Shown piece by piece: positions 1 to 5,902 of a stretch of 11,651 nt of DNA. The DNA comes from Methanosphaera sp. rholeuAM74 (GTDB taxonomy: Archaea; Methanobacteriota; Methanobacteria; Methanobacteriales; Methanobacteriaceae), in the NCBI GenBank assembly GCA_003266075.1, contig MUZZ01000171.1:1-11651 (forward strand), in the 5' to 3' direction. Both the position numbers and the translations under genes were made by a program. Position 1 is the stretch's first letter; the number at the start of each line of letters is the position of its first letter. The notes below the pieces were generated by a model. That model searched no databases and was not told where the DNA came from. It worked only from the letters and a program-made list of their open reading frames with translations.

Positions 1-203
1 TTGTTAAAAGCTCTATCATATCTACTTAAATCTTCTTTATTTTTAATGTAGACACATTTTAGGGCTTCCTTAAGTTCTTTGAGGCTTAACTTGTCATTGA
101 ACATATCGTAAACGTGGCATGCCATTAAACTACTTCTTATACTAACATTCACACCTTCTATTCTTAAAAAATAGGATAATGTCAGTATTTTCTCATATGT
201 CAT
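1..203 (-). CDS. CoxE/VWA-like protein, N-terminal part (cut by window edge)
   Basis: An open frame on the minus strand begins at ATG 203-201 and runs off the window, giving 67 residues that start MTYEKILTLSYFLR. The pattern of a hydrophobic helix, LRxEGxNVSIRSSLMAC, and a second helix with LSLKELKEALKCVYIKNKEDL resembles the N-terminus of CoxE-like proteins carrying a von Willebrand A domain, which often partner MoxR-type AAA ATPases. The VWA domain itself would lie outside the window, so this call rests on the N-terminal pattern only. The frame is closed upstream by the stop codon of the TrkA-like gene, leaving only CTG 212 or ATG 203 as starts; ATG is preferred. The 12-nt gap to the upstream gene suggests co-transcription. 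Identity is moderately uncertain. Confidence 0.5.
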   Translation of the reverse strand, partial: MTYEKILTLSYFLRIEGVNVSIRSSLMACHVYDMFNDKLSLKELKEALKCVYIKNKEDLSRYDRAFN

Positions 204-215
204 ATCAATCAGGGG

Positions 216-875
216 TTATTCAAGTTCTTCTTGTGTGAATAGTTGTCTAATTTCATGTATGTATTTTCTTTTAACTAGGACTACTATACTGTCATCGTAT
301 CCTAGTTCTGTTTCTGGGGTTGGTATTATTTCTTCATCATCAGAGTATACTGTGATTATCTTAAACTTGTCGGAATTGGATTCTATGTCCTTAATTGGTG
401 TGAAGATTAAATTGTTGTTTTTAACGATTAATTCTATTATTTCAGCATCTCCTTTTCCTAGGGATACTAGACGTTGTGCTGTTGGACGAACTATGTTTCT
501 TGCAATATATCTCATTGCACTGGATTCTGGGTTTATGGTTTGTATATGTAATTTTTTAAATATGGTTAAGTGTTCGATGTTATTTAGTCTGGATACTATT
601 GTTTTTACACCATTATCTTTGGCATATACTGATGATAGTAGGTTTACCTCATCGTTGGGGGTTGCTGCTACAAAAAAGTCGGCTTTGTTGATATCTGCTT
701 CTTCAAGTACCTGTATGTTTGTTGCTGTTCCCTGTATTACGTAGCAATCAAGTAATTCGCTGACATTTTCACATACTTGTCGGTCTTTCTCGATTAGTAT
801 TATATCATGTTTTTCAGCCATGTTACGTGCTAGATTTAAGCCTATTCTTCCAGCACCCACAATTATTCCATTCAT
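216..875 (-). CDS. trkA: TrkA-type K+ transport regulator (RCK_N + RCK_C)
   Basis: The 219-residue protein is a cytoplasmic NAD(H)-binding regulator of the Trk/Ktr potassium uptake family. Residues 3-12 form the first Rossmann strand and the GxGxxG loop (GAGRIG, 7-12). The acidic end of strand two (LIEKD, 27-31) would hold the adenosine ribose, and ADFFVAATPNDEVN near 65-78 is the typical RCK_N segment. A hinge helix (AMRYIARNIVRPTA) leads to an RCK_C domain at about 135-219 with IIELIVKNNN and DSIVVLVKR strands. Single-RCK length around 220 residues fits archaeal TrkA; there is no membrane segment. The start ATG at 875-873 is preceded by GAGAAGGGAC as a possible ribosome binding site. No TrkH/KtrB channel is visible in the window, so the partner must be elsewhere. 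Confidence 0.85.
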   Translation of the reverse strand: MNGIIVGAGRIGLNLARNMAEKHDIILIEKDRQVCENVSELLDCYVIQGTATNIQVLEEADINKADFFVAATPNDEVNLLSSVYAKDNGVKTIVSRLNNIEHLTIFKKLHIQTINPESSAMRYIARNIVRPTAQRLVSLGKGDAEIIELIVKNNNLIFTPIKDIESNSDKFKIITVYSDDEEIIPTPETELGYDDSIVVLVKRKYIHEIRQLFTQEELE

Positions 876-912
876 TTCTAAGTCCCTTCTCTAGAATTAA
901 TAATGTAGTAAT

Positions 913-927
913 TTCTATTATATATCT
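913..927 (-). promoter_or_regulatory. Putative TATA box of the trkA transcript
   Basis: Read on the minus strand this is AGATATATAATAG, a good archaeal TATA element about 45 nt before the trkA ATG. A transcription start some 25 nt downstream would leave a leader of roughly 15-20 nt carrying the GAAGGGA sequence. It is supported by pattern and spacing only. Confidence 0.45.
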
Positions 928-973
928 AGTTTGTTGATATGAGTGTAAATAATTATTTGTTAAAATTTGTATG

Positions 974-979
974 AAAAAA
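974..979 (-). terminator. Possible T-run terminator behind the tRNA-Gly pair
   Basis: A run of six T on the minus strand begins 22 nt downstream of the 3' end of tRNA-Gly(TCC). Short T tracts are enough for termination by archaeal RNA polymerase, and this is the only such run between the tRNAs and the trkA promoter. Confidence 0.35.
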
Positions 980-999
980 TAGTTTTAATAATAAGTTAT

Positions 1000-1075
<76 letters not shown>

Positions 1076-1098
1076 ATATTTAATGTGTAATATTATAA

Positions 1099-1172
1099 TG
1101 CAACGACCGGGATTTGAACCCGGGTCACTACCGTGGCAGGGTAGAGTCTTAGCCATACTGGACTATCGCTGC
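1099..1172 (-). tRNA. tRNA-Gly (anticodon GCC)
   Basis: The minus strand gives a 74-nt cloverleaf. The acceptor GCAGCGA pairs with TCGTTGC, with discriminator A. The anticodon stem CTACC/GGTAG encloses the loop CTGCCAC, so the anticodon is GCC, reading GGC and GGT. The T arm CCGGG-TTCAAAT-CCCGG is identical to that of the neighbouring tRNA-Gly(TCC). No CCA is encoded and no intron is present. It is the promoter-proximal gene of the tandem pair. Confidence 0.95.
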
Positions 1173-1640
1173 ATACTTATCGTTGTAGTTCAACTAACAA
1201 CTATATTATGTTCTCTCTGACATCTTATATAAATGTTTTCATTATAATTTGTTTTGTGTTATTAATATCGTAAATGGTATTTTGGAGTTTTATTTCAAGT
1301 TAATAAGGTGAATGGTGTGTGATACTATGTTTAAGTATCTTCCTTTTCAATTTCATTATCATCATTTGGAAAGTCTAAAATTATGTATAGTGTTTCAAAT
1401 TCCTATCACAAATATTATCAAGATGTAATAATCATAAATCATGGGTTTTGGTAATAATCTGGGGATAAAAATTTCTATTATAATTATTTATTTTTTATTA
1501 AAACAGTTATATATTATTTTGTTAAGTTATGGATGGCGTTATATTTCTTTATTAGTTCACATGCTTCATATTTAATCTTGTTTGGCACTTTAAACATTAA
1601 CGCTTTTAATAATAATATTGCATAAACTTAATACTTATAA
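1173..1640. other. Gene-poor AT-rich intergenic stretch
   Basis: About 470 nt between the tRNA pair and the nikR promoter holds no convincing gene. It contains the tRNA promoter at its left end. Only tiny open frames occur: a 33-codon plus-strand frame at 1327-1428 and a 27-codon minus-strand frame at 1514-1597, neither with a well-placed ribosome binding site. No inverted repeat of note or mobile-element end was seen. It may hold decayed sequence or an undetected small RNA. Confidence 0.5.
1223..1235 (-). promoter_or_regulatory. Putative TATA box of the tRNA-Gly operon
   Basis: On the minus strand the sequence reads CATTTATATAAGA, a near-ideal archaeal TATA box. It lies about 55 nt upstream of the 5' end of tRNA-Gly(GCC). 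A start about 25 nt downstream would give a leader of roughly 30 nt, removed by RNase P. There is no other TATA-like element closer to the tRNA. Confidence 0.6.
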
Positions 1641-1653
1641 GATATATAAATAG
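1641..1653 (+). promoter_or_regulatory. Putative nikR TATA box
   Basis: GATATATAAATAG is a strong archaeal TATA element. Transcription would be expected to start roughly 25 nt downstream, near 1670-1678, leaving an 80-90 nt leader before the nikR ATG. The inverted repeat at 1658-1681 lies directly between this box and the expected start. Confidence 0.55.
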
Positions 1654-1657
1654 TAAT

Positions 1658-1681
1658 AACAATACTTGTAGAATTATTGTT
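1658..1681 (+). promoter_or_regulatory. Inverted repeat, probable NikR operator
   Basis: The repeat is AACAATA-N10-TATTGTT with perfect 7-nt arms. Inside the spacer two further bases on each side also pair, so 9 of the outer 10 positions are symmetric. It begins a few bases after the TATA box and covers the expected start of transcription, where a bound repressor would block the polymerase. Its position before a metal-responsive ribbon-helix-helix gene suggests autoregulation. The sequence differs from the E. coli GTATGA-N16-TCATAC site, so the assignment to NikR is an inference from position and symmetry. Confidence 0.5.
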
Positions 1682-1759
1682 TAAAACTTATACGTATCTA
1701 GTTCTTATGGCATGAGTGTTGTCTTAGAGCTCTAGGTAGTATAAACAGGAGAGTTAATC

Positions 1760-2182
1760 ATGAGAATCAGTATGTCTCTACCTAACAAACTATTAGATGA
1801 GTTTGATGAGGTACTAAGAGATCGTGGATACCAATCCCGTTCTAAAGGAATACGTGACGCATTAAAAGATTACATTCTTCGTTATCAATGGATGAATGAA
1901 ATGGAAGGTGAACGTGTAGGAGTATTAGCTGTAATCTATGACCACCACTACGTTGGTGTACTAGAATCCATGACTGATATTCAACATGACTACCGTAAAC
2001 AAATAGATGCGAGTTTACACGTACACATGAATGATAAATATTGCCTTGAAGTAATAATAGTCAAAGGTGATATAATCTATATAAGAGAATTAACAGAAAA
2101 AATTATGAGATTAAAAGGTGTTGAACACGTAAAACTTACTAGTGCTGGTACTGGTGAATTGGATCAAGTTCATGAGCATTAA
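1760..2182 (+). CDS. nikR: Nickel-responsive transcriptional regulator NikR
   Basis: The 140-residue protein matches NikR in length and layout. Residues 1-43 form a ribbon-helix-helix DNA-binding domain (RISMSLPNKLLDEFDEVL, then SRSKGIRDALKDYI). The rest is the ACT-like nickel-binding, tetramerisation domain. The four square-planar nickel ligands known from E. coli NikR are all present at the same numbers: His76, His87, His89 and Cys95, so the protein should be a real nickel sensor. The start ATG is set by AGGAG at 1747-1751, 8 nt upstream. The gene stands alone, with its own TATA box and a palindrome overlapping the expected transcript start. The nearby hydrogenase protease gene fits a nickel theme, although no nickel transporter is visible here. 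NikR represses or controls nickel uptake and nickel-enzyme genes in the families studied. Confidence 0.95.
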   Translation: MRISMSLPNKLLDEFDEVLRDRGYQSRSKGIRDALKDYILRYQWMNEMEGERVGVLAVIYDHHYVGVLESMTDIQHDYRKQIDASLHVHMNDKYCLEVIIVKGDIIYIRELTEKIMRLKGVEHVKLTSAGTGELDQVHEH

Positions 2183-2334
2183 TTAAATAATTGAAACAAA
2201 TTTATACCCACATGAACTCTTATTTAATAAAATAGTGAACTTATTCATGTTAATCTCCACAAAAATCGCGATGTAAATATAACTCTTTTTTTTCAAAATT
2301 TTTATATGAATCTTAATTGAATATATTATAAATA
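2183..2334. promoter_or_regulatory. nikR to methyltransferase intergenic region with TATA box at 2301-2308
   Basis: The gap holds a run of eight T (2286-2293), which may end the nikR transcript. It is followed by CAAAATT plus TTTATATG, reading as a BRE/TATA pair at about 2294-2308. The distance from the TATA centre to the ATG at 2335 is only about 30 nt, so transcription should begin a few bases before the start codon or on it. No copy of the nikR palindrome was found in this gap. Confidence 0.5.
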
Positions 2335-3087
2335 ATGAAGTATCACAGCGATTTAATAAAAGACAAAAAGCGAGTCGAAGCATTCAATAAAACAATAGAC
2401 AACTATGCTCATGGTATAGTATATGACTTGGGAACAGGCTCAGGAATACTGGCAATACGAGCTTCAAACAATTCAGATAAAGTAATTGCCATAGAAATCA
2501 ATCCACGAACATACAAGCTAGCCAAAAAAAACCTATCCCAGTACGACAACATCGAAGTAATATGTGCAGACGCAACAAACATCAAACTAGACTATGATGC
2601 TGATGTAATAATATGTGAAATGCTTGACACGGCATTGATAGATGAAGAACAAGTACCAGTAATTAACAACGTATTAAACTATACAAACGACCAAACATTT
2701 TTCATTCCCAAGGCAGTAATCAATACCATAACACTAACCTACTCCAAAGTCACAAACATCACATACATAGAAGATGGAAAGCCACAATACGAAAAACTCT
2801 CCGATGAAGTAACATATCAAGAGGTATACTTCAACAAAAAAATCAAAGAAGACTTCGATGAACTACTATCATTAACTGCAAATAAAACTGCTAGGGCAAA
2901 CTCTATAAAACTAACTACGTACACGTTAATGGGGGATGGTTTCGTCTTAGAACCGACACCAATGTTGAATCCACCATTAATCATACCAATAGATGAAATC
3001 CCTGTAGAAAAGGGTCAGACAATAAGAATACAATTAAAATATAATATGGGTGGTGGATTAAATACTGTCACAACAACAATCAAATGA
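2335..3087 (+). CDS. SAM-dependent methyltransferase, PRMT/RNA-methylase-like
   Basis: The 250-residue protein is a class I methyltransferase. Motif I is VYDLGTGSGILA (29-40). The strand-two acidic residue for the SAM ribose is Glu54 in AIEINP, and CADAT (78-82) would contact the adenine. The segment VIICEMLDTALIDEE (91-105) looks like the double-glutamate loop of protein arginine methyltransferases. The remaining 140 residues look beta-rich, as in the PRMT barrel. It resembles the archaeal group called predicted RNA methylases (COG4076), whose substrate I do not know. An in-frame stop at 2329-2331 makes ATG 2335 the first possible start. No ribosome binding site precedes it and a TATA box lies 30 nt upstream, so the mRNA is probably leaderless. 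It leads a unit with the hydrogenase protease and ATP-grasp genes. Confidence 0.75.
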   Translation: MKYHSDLIKDKKRVEAFNKTIDNYAHGIVYDLGTGSGILAIRASNNSDKVIAIEINPRTYKLAKKNLSQYDNIEVICADATNIKLDYDADVIICEMLDTALIDEEQVPVINNVLNYTNDQTFFIPKAVINTITLTYSKVTNITYIEDGKPQYEKLSDEVTYQEVYFNKKIKEDFDELLSLTANKTARANSIKLTTYTLMGDGFVLEPTPMLNPPLIIPIDEIPVEKGQTIRIQLKYNMGGGLNTVTTTIK

Positions 3088-3127
3088 AATAAAGGATTTC
3101 CTTAAAGGTTATGATAAACTACTGGTA

Positions 3128-3562
3128 ATGGGTATAGGAAACACTATGCGTGGAGACGATGCTCTAGGACCACTGATAATAGACAAACTATACGAAAAAT
3201 TATCAACGATAGATAAGAATACGGATAACATCTATTTATTAAACGCAGCTACAGCTCCAGAAAATCACACGATTGAGGTAAGAAAGATTCAGCCATCACA
3301 CATAATAATAGTCGATGCAGTAGAATTCGATGCACAGGATGGAACTTTCCTCATAATAGACAAAAATCAGATAGACACCTTTAACTTCTCGACACATTCC
3401 ATGCCATTATCATTTCTAATCAATTACATTGAAGAGTATATTCACTCACAAATCATGACCATAGGCATAAAACCAAAGGACATGACAAGGGTAAACACGG
3501 TATCTGCGGAAATAGAAGAAAGTATGAATGAATTAGTAGATTATATAGTTGGAATAATATGA
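3128..3562 (+). CDS. hycI: HycI/HyaD-type [NiFe] hydrogenase maturation protease (N-terminus uncertain)
   Basis: Members of this family cut the C-terminal tail of [NiFe] hydrogenase large subunits after nickel insertion. The hallmark GIGNTMRGDDALGP is at residues 2-15. Nickel-sensing acidic and His residues are visible as Asp10 or Asp11, Asp63 (IIIVDAVEF) and His90 (STHSMPL), and NAATAPEN at 39-46 is also typical. The first ATG, 3128, falls inside the first beta strand and leaves only 144 residues. It has no ribosome binding site at a usable distance. The open frame continues upstream to a stop at 3059-3061 and encodes a family-like EIKDFLKGYDKLLV segment. A CTG at 3065 (165 residues, behind GGTGGAT) could start it, or one base has been lost near 3087. 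The coordinates given are therefore the minimal gene. The substrate hydrogenase is not in the window. Confidence 0.85.
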   Translation: MGIGNTMRGDDALGPLIIDKLYEKLSTIDKNTDNIYLLNAATAPENHTIEVRKIQPSHIIIVDAVEFDAQDGTFLIIDKNQIDTFNFSTHSMPLSFLINYIEEYIHSQIMTIGIKPKDMTRVNTVSAEIEESMNELVDYIVGII

Positions 3563-3569
3563 GGGCTTT

Positions 3570-3575
3570 GGTGAT
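3570..3575 (+). promoter_or_regulatory. GGTGAT ribosome binding site of the ATP-grasp gene
   Basis: GGTGAT matches the archaeal anti-Shine-Dalgarno end of 16S rRNA. It lies 3 nt before ATG 3579 and right after the stop of the protease gene, fixing the start and suggesting translation from the same transcript. Confidence 0.6.
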
Positions 3576-3578
3576 TAG

Positions 3579-4724
3579 ATGAAGATATTATTTATTGGCT
3601 CAAGACTCTTTGATGATGTTGCATGGTACTTAAAAGAAAACAATATTACCAGCATAGTCACGGAATCAAATGAAAATGCGATAAACCTTGATTTAGCAGA
3701 TAAACATTACATCGTAGAAAGGGGTATGGATAAACCCATGGAAGTGGCAATCAAGGAGGATGTTGATGCAGTAATACCATTAATAGGTATTGACCCACCA
3801 CTAATTGATGTTGGACTTATGAAGGAGAAACTCGAAGAAGAAATGGGTATACCAGTAGTAGCATCCAGTCACTCAACAGCATCTCTTGCCTATGACAAGT
3901 ACAAAACAAAGAAATTCCTAGACCAGAACGGTATAAAAACTCCGAACTATAGGAAATACACTATTGGGGAGGATTTACTGGATGAGTTACCACTAGTATT
4001 GAAGAGTCCTGCAGGACAAGGTGGTTCAGGAGTTAAAATAGCCTTAACCAAGGATGATGTAGATGAATTTCTCTTAAACAATGATGAAGTATTCGTAGAG
4101 GACTATGTTGAGGGTTTTGAAGCTTCAATAGAAGTTCTCAGATGGAATAATCAAAGTGTTGCATTGACTCCGGTATATAAGGGTAACACTACTCTGAAGG
4201 GTACTCATCCACTAGCAAAGATTAAGAAAGCACCACTAACAATTGAAGACGAGGACAACACACAACACAATAATTACCTGCGAAGCCTTGCAGAGGAAAT
4301 AGCTGATTTAGTGGCATTGGATGGGACAATGGACATAGACATACTACACAGCACAAAAAGTGATGAAGACTTAATAATCGAACTTAACACAAGACCTAGT
4401 GGCACACGTTACATGACAGCCGCAGCCACAGATGTATACCCATTGTGTCAACTGGTGGATATGGCTACTGGTAAATGGGATGCAAGAAGGGTTAAATCAG
4501 CCATAAAGGATTACCATGCTTATGAAATACCCGTAGGCACGTTTGAACATGGTGGGGACATATCACGAAAGTATTTTGATAAAGAAGACTCTTACATAGT
4601 TCATGGACCAGAAAACTATCAGAGAATAACCCTACGTTCTAAAAACATGGAAGTACTCAATGAAATGTCAAATAAATTGGCTGGTAATTACTTAAATAAG
4701 AACAATATTCAACTAAGTCTATGA
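3579..4724 (+). CDS. CarB/PylC-like ATP-grasp ligase, probable pseudomurein precursor enzyme
   Basis: The 381-residue cytoplasmic protein begins with a pre-ATP-grasp Rossmann-like domain (MKILFIGSRLFDDVAWYL, 1-19). The ATP-grasp fold follows: DKYKTKKFLDQNGIKTP (106-122), Lys142 and the glycine-rich loop KSPAGQGGSG (142-151), the nucleotide-binding VFVEDYVEGFEASIEV (171-186), and the metal-binding Glu268 and Asn270 in IIELNTRPSGTRYM. This set is typical of enzymes that activate a carboxylate as acyl phosphate and join it to an amine. The C-terminal 60 residues are unassigned. Its place beside an MraY-like transferase and three Mur ligases suggests a step in wall peptide assembly, comparable to bacterial Ddl. 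A PylC-type role is less likely because no pyrrolysine gene is near. A CarB-like ATP-grasp gene is, to my knowledge, a regular member of pseudomurein clusters; the exact reaction is unknown. Confidence 0.75.
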   Translation: MKILFIGSRLFDDVAWYLKENNITSIVTESNENAINLDLADKHYIVERGMDKPMEVAIKEDVDAVIPLIGIDPPLIDVGLMKEKLEEEMGIPVVASSHSTASLAYDKYKTKKFLDQNGIKTPNYRKYTIGEDLLDELPLVLKSPAGQGGSGVKIALTKDDVDEFLLNNDEVFVEDYVEGFEASIEVLRWNNQSVALTPVYKGNTTLKGTHPLAKIKKAPLTIEDEDNTQHNNYLRSLAEEIADLVALDGTMDIDILHSTKSDEDLIIELNTRPSGTRYMTAAATDVYPLCQLVDMATGKWDARRVKSAIKDYHAYEIPVGTFEHGGDISRKYFDKEDSYIVHGPENYQRITLRSKNMEVLNEMSNKLAGNYLNKNNIQLSL

Positions 4725-4738
4725 CCCCCAATAGTTAA

Positions 4739-4745
4739 TTTTTTT
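4739..4745 (+). terminator. T-run, possible terminator of the ATP-grasp unit
   Basis: Seven T in a row begin 14 nt after the ATP-grasp stop codon. This would be a minimal archaeal terminator. It fits the possible new TATA box at 4766-4775, but read-through into the MraY-like gene cannot be excluded. Confidence 0.35.
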
Positions 4746-4765
4746 AATGTCTTTAAACATAAATC

Positions 4766-4775
4766 AATATAATAT
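4766..4775 (+). promoter_or_regulatory. Possible TATA box for the MraY-like gene
   Basis: AATATAATAT lies 29 nt before ATG 4805. A start about 25 nt downstream would come close to the GGGG ribosome binding sequence at 4793-4796, leaving a very short leader. The position is therefore only tentative. Confidence 0.3.
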
Positions 4776-4804
4776 GTGATAATTATATTTTAGGGGTTTA
4801 TATT

Positions 4805-5887
4805 ATGTTTGGACAAATAGATGTATTTGTGTTTATAATAACATTGATTGCCACAGCAATATTCACATCAGTTGTTAGACGTGAACTAATACGTGCTGAT
4901 ATAAGAGATAATCCAATAGTATCAGAACACAGGCAGAAGAGTGGAACACCAACCATGGGTGGATTCGGAATTTTAATAGCCGTAGCAATGGTTACATTAT
5001 TCTTATTCGATATAGGTACTAATAGTTACCTGATAATCACGGCATTAATAATGGGAGTAGCCGGATTATTCGGAATGTTCGACGATTTACTGGGCTTTAA
5101 AGTAAAGGAATACCAGAAAGTGGTATGTAACAATGGAACAGAACCAGTAAAAATTGGTCTACTAACATTAGAACCTGGTGAGGAAGCAAGAATAGCATCA
5201 GATAAGGCAAAAAAGGATTTTGCTGAAATTGTCGAGAAGGAACATAAACTCGAAGTTATCGATGAAATACCTATAAAGAGTGAAACATCAGAGACGGAGA
5301 AAATAATAGTCCAATTAGTGGTGGCATGTTTCATATTACTGCCAGGAGTATTAAGTAGCAATTTGATGGGAATAGATATCGGAATGCTCATGATTCCACT
5401 AGCACTATTTGCCATTATCGGTTCAATCAATGCGGTAAACCTTATAGATGGGATGGACGGATTAGCCGCAGGAATCATAGCAATAGCCTCAATAGCTTCA
5501 GCATTATACACTAACGTCACTACTGGTAGTGTCGCATCATTACCATTTATTGTGATAGCAGGTGCATGTGCAGGATTTCTGGTACTTAACCATTACCCTG
5601 CAAAGATATTCATGGGGGATACTGGAAGTTACGCATTAGGTGCAGGTTACATGGTAGCAGCACTACTTGGAAACTCCTTGGTATTCTCAATAATTGCATT
5701 GGCAGTTCCTATAGTCTCAGTAGTGGTAAGCCTATTACACAGGTCACACATTATCACCCTGCCGGTTGAACCATTACACCACACACTAAACTATCATGGA
5801 ATGTCCGAACAGAAGATAATAATATTGTACTGGGCTATAACATTCATAGTATCAGTAATAGCACTCCTATTGTTTAGAATAATATGA
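4805..5887 (+). CDS. MraY-like glycosyl-1-phosphate transferase (pseudomurein lipid step)
   Basis: The 360-residue multi-pass membrane protein belongs to the MraY/WecA/GPT superfamily (GT4), which moves a sugar-phosphate or activated precursor from UDP to a polyprenyl phosphate. Family signatures in order: HRQKSGTPTMGG (42-53), FDDLLG with the Asp pair 93-94, NAVNLIDGMDGL (209-220), NHYPAKIFMGDTGS (262-275), and PLHHTLNYHG (323-332), where bacterial MraY has HHH and here the third His is Thr. About nine to ten hydrophobic segments are visible. Residues 98-167 form a charged, non-membrane insertion right after the Asp pair, longer than in bacterial MraY. Start ATG 4805 follows AGGGG at 4792-4796. 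It is followed closely by a Mur ligase gene. The family is certain; the assignment to pseudomurein rests on that context. Confidence 0.9.
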   Translation: MFGQIDVFVFIITLIATAIFTSVVRRELIRADIRDNPIVSEHRQKSGTPTMGGFGILIAVAMVTLFLFDIGTNSYLIITALIMGVAGLFGMFDDLLGFKVKEYQKVVCNNGTEPVKIGLLTLEPGEEARIASDKAKKDFAEIVEKEHKLEVIDEIPIKSETSETEKIIVQLVVACFILLPGVLSSNLMGIDIGMLMIPLALFAIIGSINAVNLIDGMDGLAAGIIAIASIASALYTNVTTGSVASLPFIVIAGACAGFLVLNHYPAKIFMGDTGSYALGAGYMVAALLGNSLVFSIIALAVPIVSVVVSLLHRSHIITLPVEPLHHTLNYHGMSEQKIIILYWAITFIVSVIALLLFRII

Positions 5888-5902
5888 TTGGGGATTAATC
5901 CT

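Noticed and set aside
235..744. 169-codon open frame antisense to the TrkA-like gene
   Set aside because: It lies fully inside a well-supported RCK protein gene, has a Ser/Ile-rich composition typical of a shadow frame, and has no ribosome binding site.
1327..1428. 33-codon plus-strand frame beginning MFKYLPFQFHYHHLES in the gap before nikR
   Set aside because: GGTGA at 1308-1312 is too far upstream to serve as its ribosome binding site, and the composition looks random; not enough to call a gene.
2183..2383. 66-codon minus-strand frame across the nikR-methyltransferase gap
   Set aside because: It overlaps the methyltransferase start and its promoter, is low in complexity (Ile/Lys/Asn), and has no start signals.
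3579..4724. PylC (pyrrolysine biosynthesis) as identity of the ATP-grasp enzyme
   Set aside because: No other pyl gene, methylamine gene or suppressor tRNA is nearby, and the downstream genes are wall-precursor genes.
5026..5520. 164-codon frame antisense to the MraY-like gene
   Set aside because: The plus strand encodes a clear MraY-family protein with all motifs, so the opposite frame is a shadow.
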